NCBI GenBank assembly: GCA_947254385.1
Contig: CAMYCP010000028.1
Span: forward strand, 1 to 11,038
Direction: 5' to 3'
Source: an uncultured Filifactor sp.
Lineage (GTDB): Bacteria; Bacillota; Clostridia; Peptostreptococcales; Filifactoraceae
DNA: 11,038 nucleotides
In this document: one piece after another, positions 6,728 through 11,038 of the stretch
How positions within the stretch are numbered: the first letter of the stretch is position 1
Layout of the letters: every line of letters starts with the position of its first letter
Notes under the pieces: model-generated
What the model was told of the DNA's origin: nothing
The model's database searches: none
What the model saw: only the letters and a program-made list of their open reading frames with translations
Program-made: the position numbers and the translations under genes

Positions 6728-6994
6728 ATGAAAAATACTATATTAAAAAAAATAATCCGAATTATGTCCTCGGTTTTAAAATCCATTGTAATTATAGCAA
6801 TATCGTCAATAATTGTTTTTGCATTGATTTTTAAAGTGGAAGGAACTTTAGATATAAAATATACAAAAAAATATACTATAGCCGAAAAGAAAGAAAAAAC
6901 TTTGGAATACATGAAAGAAAGATACGGAGAAGAATTTGTGGGATTAAGATGGTCGGGAAAAAATTTTTTTCATAGTGTAAAATATTATGTGTAA
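6728..6994 (+). CDS. Small single-helix membrane protein of unknown function, possibly C-terminally truncated
   Basis: I do not recognise the family. From the ATG at 6728 the protein has 88 residues. A basic N-terminus (KNTILKKIIRI) is followed by one hydrophobic helix at about residues 16-36 (SIVIIAISSIIVFALIFKV). The tail, probably extracellular, is charged and includes EKTLEYMKERYGEEFVGL (about 56-73). YMKERYGEEF-like segments recur in small clostridial membrane-anchored proteins, where I recall a longer C-terminal domain following, so this copy may be shortened; that is from memory and unverified. GGTGA lies 5 bases before this ATG and 2 before another at 6725, which favours 6728. Its own promoter and a downstream terminator argue that it is expressed. 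It is monocistronic, and its neighbours give no functional hint. Confidence 0.6.
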   Translation: MKNTILKKIIRIMSSVLKSIVIIAISSIIVFALIFKVEGTLDIKYTKKYTIAEKKEKTLEYMKERYGEEFVGLRWSGKNFFHSVKYYV

Positions 6995-7104
6995 ACATAA
7001 AATTTGTCCTTTGATATAGAAATTATTAATTTTTTAAGATGCCCACATGTATTTATATTCCGGAATGAATTAAATCTTCATAGGTGTGTAATATATACAA
7101 AATT

Positions 7105-7150
7105 AACGGTCAAGGCAAACTCAAAAGAGAAAAGCCTTGGTTGTTTTTTT
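7105..7150 (+). terminator. Intrinsic terminator downstream of the small membrane protein gene
   Basis: AACGGTCAAGGC (7105-7116) pairs with GCCTTGGTTGTT (7134-7145) over 12 positions, three of them G-U, around a 17-base A-rich loop. A run of seven T's follows. It lies 110 bases after the stop codon and is the only plausible end for that transcript. Confidence 0.75.
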
Positions 7151-7755
7151 ATATTTCTCTATTCAAACGGGTTCATTCGTGATAATATGTTGTATAAGTT
7201 GTTTTTGTACTAATCTGCTTCTAAAAATTAGGTATAAGCAAGAATAAAAATTATCATAAATTTTTGTACAAAAATTCTTATAAATTCTCAGATTTGAAAG
7301 TAATACTGCAATTTCTTATGTAGCTCAGTATTATTTTCAGCTTTGTTCGTGTATACTTCACTGAGTTGACCGAATTTATAGTAAACCCGATAGAAAAATC
7401 ATTGAGGTCGTACCGTTGGAGATCGGATTGGCACACTTCTTTCATTCAAAATGACTCTCGAAGTATGTTCGATGTAATAAATTATATTTGAGAAATAACT
7501 TTTCGGTCTAAATTAGCAAGGGAGTGCTTTTTAATGACTAAATCCATAAGGCTCTAAAGTTATAGTCACGATAAATTAAATGATATTTCTATTAGAGGAT
7601 AGTATTAGCTTAATTTTTGTATTTTTTTATTAGGGGTATTTCTAAAAACTGATAAAAATAAAAAAATATGATACATTGTAAAATTAATATTTTATTTTTT
7701 AAGGATGGATTTTTTGGATGTTCCCTTATGTAATTCAATTTTTCCGGAGGAAATT
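7151..7755. other. Long intergenic stretch without a convincing gene
   Basis: This stretch of about 600 bases lies between the terminator and gatC, far larger than other gaps here. No ORF in it has a ribosome binding site. The segment 7278-7500 is less AT-rich than its surroundings and is open on both strands: 55 codons from an ATG at 7445 on minus, and about 55 codons between stops at 7321 and 7491 on plus. It may be a decayed gene or mobile element. Small inverted repeats occur: TGACTA/TAGTCA at 7535-7540 and 7563-7568, and CTCAGT/ACTGAG near 7324 and 7360. A possible weak promoter for gatC (TATGAT at 7667-7672, or TGA-TACATT at 7669-7677) lies just upstream of that gene. No T-box leader is seen. 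Confidence 0.5.
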
Positions 7756-8037
7756 ATGATTGATAAACAAACTTTGGATCATGTGTGTGAACTTGCAAGA
7801 CTTAGACTTTCTGCCGATAATTATGATAAAATGCAAAATTCACTGAGTGATATTTTATCATACATGGATACTTTAAATGAATGTAACACTGAAGATGTCG
7901 AGATAACATACAATGTTTTAAATAGCGAAAACTGTTTTAGAGAAGATGTTGTAAAACCGTCTTTCAAGAGAGATGATATCCTTAAAAATGCGCCGTCCTC
8001 AGAGGCGGGATGTTTTACGGTACCTCATATGTTATAG
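7756..8037 (+). CDS. gatC: Aspartyl/glutamyl-tRNA amidotransferase subunit C
   Basis: The 93-residue protein has the usual GatC length. It is the small belt-like subunit that wraps around GatA and stabilises the GatCAB complex. The N-terminal helical motif TLDHVCELARLRLS (6-19) is typical. So are the C-terminal FREDVVKPSFKRDDILKNAP (61-80) and the ending GCFTVPHML (85-93), matching the family pattern of R-x-D followed by L-x-NAP and a VP near the C-terminus. The frame is open further upstream to an ATG at 7705, but GGAGG (7746-7750) sits right before the ATG at 7756, and homologues start there. It is the first gene of gatCAB. Its TAG stop overlaps the ribosome binding site of gatA, so the two are closely coupled. 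Confidence 0.95.
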   Translation: MIDKQTLDHVCELARLRLSADNYDKMQNSLSDILSYMDTLNECNTEDVEITYNVLNSENCFREDVVKPSFKRDDILKNAPSSEAGCFTVPHML

Positions 8038-8046
8038 GAGGAAATA

Positions 8047-9489
8047 ATGAAATTTGAAGATTTAACATTAATTTCAGCACATGAAATGCTCAAGAAAAAA
8101 GAAATTTCAGCCAAAGAATTGAGAAAAGAATCTATTGATGTAATAAACCGTAAAGATGAAAAAATCGGAGCGTTTTTGACCTTGAGCGACTCTTTGTCTT
8201 TAAAGCAGGCTGAAGATGCGGATAAAAAAATATCTGAAAATAACGACTCGATTTTGACTGGCATACCGTTTGCCATAAAAGACAATATTTCCACCAAAGG
8301 CGTAAAGACGACCTGCGCCTCAAAAATGCTTGAAAATTATGTGCCTGTATATGATGCCTCCGTAGTTTTTAAACTGTATGAAAAAAATGCCGTGATGATT
8401 GGCAAAACCAACATGGATGAATTTGCTATGGGCGGAAGTACGGAACATTCTTATTTTAAACTTACAAAAAACCCACACGATTTAAATTTTGTGCCGGGAG
8501 GCTCTTCCGGCGGTTCGGCTGCTGCGGTTGCATCGGGAGAAGTAATTTATGCGTTGGGTTCGGATACCGGAGGTTCAGTTAGACAACCCGCATCGTTTTG
8601 TGGAGTTGTCGGACTTAAACCTACTTACGGCAGAGTATCCAGATATGGGCTTGTAGCTTTCGGCTCTTCTCTGGATCAAATCGGAATTTTAAGTAAAACG
8701 ACGGAAGATGCGGCGGAAGTGCTTAAAGTTATATCCGGATTTGATGAAATGGATTCAACTTCAAGCGACATTTCCGTATGTGATTATACGGAAAATATTA
8801 AAGACGGGGTAAAAAATTTAAAAATCGGTGTAATAAAAGAACTGTTTACCGATAATATTGACCCCGACATCAGATCCGCCGTGTCAGATACGATAAAAAC
8901 ATTGGAAGAAAACGGCGCTAAAGTTGAGTTTATAAGTCTTAAACACATAGCTTACTCGGTAGCGGCATATTATATCATTGCGCCGAGTGAGGCGTCATCT
9001 AATCTTTCAAGATTTGACGGCGTGAAATACGGCTATCGGGCAAAAGATTATTCAGATTTGGAAGAGATGTATATAAACACGAGAAGTGAGGCTTTCGGAG
9101 AAGAAGTGAAACGTCGTATAATCTTAGGCACATACGCTTTAAGCAGCGGTTATTATGACGAATATTACAAAAAAGCTCTCAAAGTGCGTACCCTTATATG
9201 TCGTGATTTTAAAGATGCTCTGAATAAATACGATATATTGCTTTCACCGGCTGCACCGAGTACGGCTTTTCCTATTGCAAGTAAAATAAATGATCCGATA
9301 TCCATGTATCTTGAAGACTTATGCACGATTCCGGCAAATTTGGCGGGACTTCCCGCAATATCCGTGCCGTGCGGTAAAAAAGACAACCTGCCGTTTGGAA
9401 TACAGATTATCGGTAACTACTTTAAAGAAAAAGAACTTCTCCAAGCAGCATATTTTATAGAACGTGCAAGAGAAAGCGAGGTAAAATAA
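8047..9489 (+). CDS. gatA: Aspartyl/glutamyl-tRNA amidotransferase subunit A
   Basis: This 480-residue amidase-signature enzyme is the glutaminase of GatCAB. It releases ammonia from glutamine for GatB to convert Glu-tRNA(Gln) and/or Asp-tRNA(Asn) to the amidated forms. The Ser-cisSer-Lys triad is intact: K78 in GIPFAIKDN, S153 in PGGSSGGSAAA (150-160), and S177 in GSDTGGSVRQPA (171-182). These correspond to K79, S154 and S178 of the Staphylococcus aureus enzyme. The GLKPTYGRVSRYGLVAFGSSLDQIG block (189-213) and the late SVPCGKKDNLPFGIQIIG region near 440 are also typical. AGGAGG 5 bases before the ATG overlaps the gatC stop. The gatA tail contains the ribosome binding site for gatB. It is full length with no missing catalytic residue. 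Confidence 0.98.
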   Translation: MKFEDLTLISAHEMLKKKEISAKELRKESIDVINRKDEKIGAFLTLSDSLSLKQAEDADKKISENNDSILTGIPFAIKDNISTKGVKTTCASKMLENYVPVYDASVVFKLYEKNAVMIGKTNMDEFAMGGSTEHSYFKLTKNPHDLNFVPGGSSGGSAAAVASGEVIYALGSDTGGSVRQPASFCGVVGLKPTYGRVSRYGLVAFGSSLDQIGILSKTTEDAAEVLKVISGFDEMDSTSSDISVCDYTENIKDGVKNLKIGVIKELFTDNIDPDIRSAVSDTIKTLEENGAKVEFISLKHIAYSVAAYYIIAPSEASSNLSRFDGVKYGYRAKDYSDLEEMYINTRSEAFGEEVKRRIILGTYALSSGYYDEYYKKALKVRTLICRDFKDALNKYDILLSPAAPSTAFPIASKINDPISMYLEDLCTIPANLAGLPAISVPCGKKDNLPFGIQIIGNYFKEKELLQAAYFIERARESEVK

Positions 9490-9490
9490 A

Positions 9491-10918
9491 TTGAAATATA
9501 AAACTTTAATCGGAATAGAAATACACTCGCAACTTCTTACCGAAACCAAAGCGTTTTGTGGATGTGCAAATGTATTTGGAGGAGATGTGAACTCTCATTG
9601 TTGTCCGGTATGTATGGGAATGCCCGGAACTTTGCCTGTTTTAAACAAAGAAATGATAAGATTTGCCGTTACTGCCGGACTTGCAACACACTGCAAAATT
9701 GAAAAACACACCAAAATGGACAGAAAAAATTATTTTTATCCCGACCTTACCAAAGGCTATCAAATTTCACAATATGATAAACCGCTATGTTATGAGGGAT
9801 ACGTACCTATAAAAGATGCTCACGGCAATATGAAAAAAATAAGACTTATACGTATTCACATGGAGGAAGACACGGGAAAATCATTGCATGACGGTTCCGG
9901 AGAATCCATGATAGATTACAACCGTGCGGGAGTACCTTTGATAGAAATTGTATCATATCCCGATATGAATTCCGCTGATGAGGCATATCAATATCTCGAA
10001 AATTTAAAAGAAATACTTTTATTTTCCGGAGTATCCGATGTAAAAATGGAACAAGGGTCATTACGTTGTGATGTCAATGTCAACGTGGTATCCGAATCCG
10101 GCAAAAAAAGTAAAATAGTCGAACTTAAAAACCTAAATTCCTTTAAAGCGGTGCAAAAAGCCATATCTTATGAAGAAAAACGCCACATAGAACTGCTTGA
10201 AAACGGTTTGGACACTGAAAAGGAAACCAGACGTTGGGACGAGGTTACACAAACCACGCTACCCATGAGAAGTAAAGAAAATGTGCAAGATTACAGATAT
10301 TTTCCTGAACCTGATATAGTTGACATAAACTTGACAGATGAATATATCGAAGAAATAAGAAGACAGATACCGGAAATGCCGGCCGATAAAAGAATCAGAT
10401 TTGTAACCGAATATAAGATAAGTGAAGATGATGCGGCGATATTAAATTCAAGCGAAAAATTATCCGCATATTATGAAAACATAGTAAAAATTACCGGTGA
10501 GCCGATACTCAGCGCTAATTTCATATTATCGGAGCTTTTGCGCAGACTTAAAGAAACCGGAGAAGAAATCGGATCCGAAAAATTTACTCCTGAAGAGCTT
10601 TCCTATATAATTAAAATTACCGCCGAAAATAAGATAAACAACAATACGGCTAAAAAAGTATTTCGCAAAATGTTTGAAGAGGGAATAAATCCGGAAAATT
10701 ACATTAAAGAAAAAGGGTTAATTCAAGTGCAGGACGAAAATTTGATACGAAACATCGTAAAAAAAGTTATATCCGACAATCCCGCCTCCATATCAGATAT
10801 TAAAAACGGAAAGGACAGAGCGTTCGGTTTTTTGGTCGGACAGGTCATGAAAGAAAGTAAAGGCAAAGCTAACCCACAAATAGTAAACTTAATTTTAAAA
10901 GAAGAAATCAAAATGTAA
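9491..10918 (+). CDS. gatB: Aspartyl/glutamyl-tRNA amidotransferase subunit B
   Basis: The 475-residue protein is the tRNA-binding kinase/transamidase subunit. It activates the misacylated Glu or Asp on tRNA with ATP, then amidates it with ammonia channelled from GatA. The cradle domain begins IGIEIHSQL. It carries paired cysteines FCGC (22-25) and CCPVC (37-41), the zinc site found in many but not all GatB proteins. KMDRKNYFYPDLTKGYQISQYD lies at about 75-96, HMEEDTGKS at about 123-131, and DYRYFPEPDI marks the end of the cradle. The helical and YqeY-like tail ends with GFLVGQVMKESKGKANPQIV, used for tRNA recognition. The start codon is TTG: GAGGT in the last codons of gatA lies 8 bases upstream, and homologues begin at this point. 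The gap to gatA is one base. Confidence 0.98.
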   Translation: MKYKTLIGIEIHSQLLTETKAFCGCANVFGGDVNSHCCPVCMGMPGTLPVLNKEMIRFAVTAGLATHCKIEKHTKMDRKNYFYPDLTKGYQISQYDKPLCYEGYVPIKDAHGNMKKIRLIRIHMEEDTGKSLHDGSGESMIDYNRAGVPLIEIVSYPDMNSADEAYQYLENLKEILLFSGVSDVKMEQGSLRCDVNVNVVSESGKKSKIVELKNLNSFKAVQKAISYEEKRHIELLENGLDTEKETRRWDEVTQTTLPMRSKENVQDYRYFPEPDIVDINLTDEYIEEIRRQIPEMPADKRIRFVTEYKISEDDAAILNSSEKLSAYYENIVKITGEPILSANFILSELLRRLKETGEEIGSEKFTPEELSYIIKITAENKINNNTAKKVFRKMFEEGINPENYIKEKGLIQVQDENLIRNIVKKVISDNPASISDIKNGKDRAFGFLVGQVMKESKGKANPQIVNLILKEEIKM

Positions 10919-10930
10919 TGTTTGGTTTTA

Positions 10931-10955
10931 ACAGGGGTAAAGTGGACACGCCTGT
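10931..10955 (+). terminator. Possible weak terminator after gatB
   Basis: ACAGGGGT (10931-10938) pairs imperfectly with ACGCCTGT (10948-10955): five pairs, one mismatch, two more pairs, with a 9-base loop. It lies just after the gatB stop, but no T-run follows directly; the nearest is at about 10977-10983. It could also be a random or mobile-element-derived repeat. Confidence 0.25.
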
Positions 10956-10987
10956 AAGAATAATGAATGCTTGTTATTTTTTTAAAA

Positions 10988-11010
10988 CCCACTTGCCGTT
11001 AGGCGGTGGG
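10988..11010. repeat. Strong GC-rich hairpin near the window edge
   Basis: CCCAC (10988-10992) pairs with GTGGG (11006-11010), and inside it GCC (10995-10997) pairs with GGC (11002-11004) around a GTTA loop. Read on the minus strand it is followed by TTTT, so it could terminate a convergent gene beyond the edge. Read on the plus strand it is followed by GTAGTTTATG rather than a T-run. That reading resembles the hairpin near the right end of some IS200/IS605-type elements, from memory. No transposase gene is present. Confidence 0.5.
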
Positions 11011-11038
11011 TAGTTTATGTTTATGATTACAATTAAGA

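Noticed and set aside
7004..7213. A 69-codon ORF with a TTG start
   Set aside because: No ribosome binding site is present, and the frame runs through the terminator stem and its T-run at 7105-7150.
7320..7370. GTAGCTCAGT, resembling a tRNA D-arm
   Set aside because: No acceptor stem, anticodon arm or T-arm (GGTTCGA-type) can be placed around it.
7278..7445. A 55-codon minus-strand ORF in the long intergenic region
   Set aside because: It has a proper ATG but no Shine-Dalgarno or recognisable domain, and the opposite strand is equally open; kept only as part of the unexplained island.
7500..7755. Possible T-box or other tRNA-sensing leader before gatCAB
   Set aside because: The T-box AGGGTGGNACCGCG core and specifier hairpin are absent, and no terminator/antiterminator pair is visible.

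Overview
The window is AT-rich, densely packed DNA that looks like an anaerobic low-GC Firmicute, probably one of the Clostridia. The reasons are strong AGGAGG-type ribosome binding sites, an MgtE magnesium channel, the GatCAB amidotransferase, and an F420-ligase-like protein of the type clostridia carry without an F420 pathway. I cannot place it more exactly. There is no rRNA, tRNA, CRISPR array or intact mobile element.

Layout: (1) 155-2192, plus strand: a DJ-1/PfpI-family protein, then a 20-codon leader ORF and mgtE, ending in a bidirectional terminator. (2) 2214-3960, minus strand: a secreted polysaccharide deacetylase and an EamA/DMT transporter in a two-gene unit whose reading frames overlap. 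(3) 4122-5090, plus strand: a P1 (DmpA-type) self-processing peptidase, divergent from the deacetylase and sharing a second bidirectional terminator with the next gene. (4) 5122-6321, minus strand: a CofE-like (F420-0:gamma-glutamyl ligase family) protein. It has a near-consensus promoter and a leader of about 230 nt that can fold into a three-way junction followed by a weak terminator-like hairpin. (5) 6668-7150: a small one-helix membrane protein with its own promoter and terminator. (6) 7151-7755: about 600 bases with no convincing gene. (7) 7756-10918: gatC-gatA-gatB, the complete operon for the glutamyl-/aspartyl-tRNA amidotransferase. The last 120 bases hold two inverted repeats, one of which resembles either a terminator for a gene beyond the edge or a transposon end.

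Most genes are ordinary housekeeping or accessory functions. The gatCAB genes form the only clear shared pathway (Gln-tRNA and/or Asn-tRNA synthesis). The deacetylase and transporter are probably co-expressed, but nothing shows a shared function. The parts that best deserve a second look are regulatory: the structured leader of the CofE-like gene and the translated leader ORF with alternative hairpins in front of mgtE. I see no clear multi-gene undescribed system.
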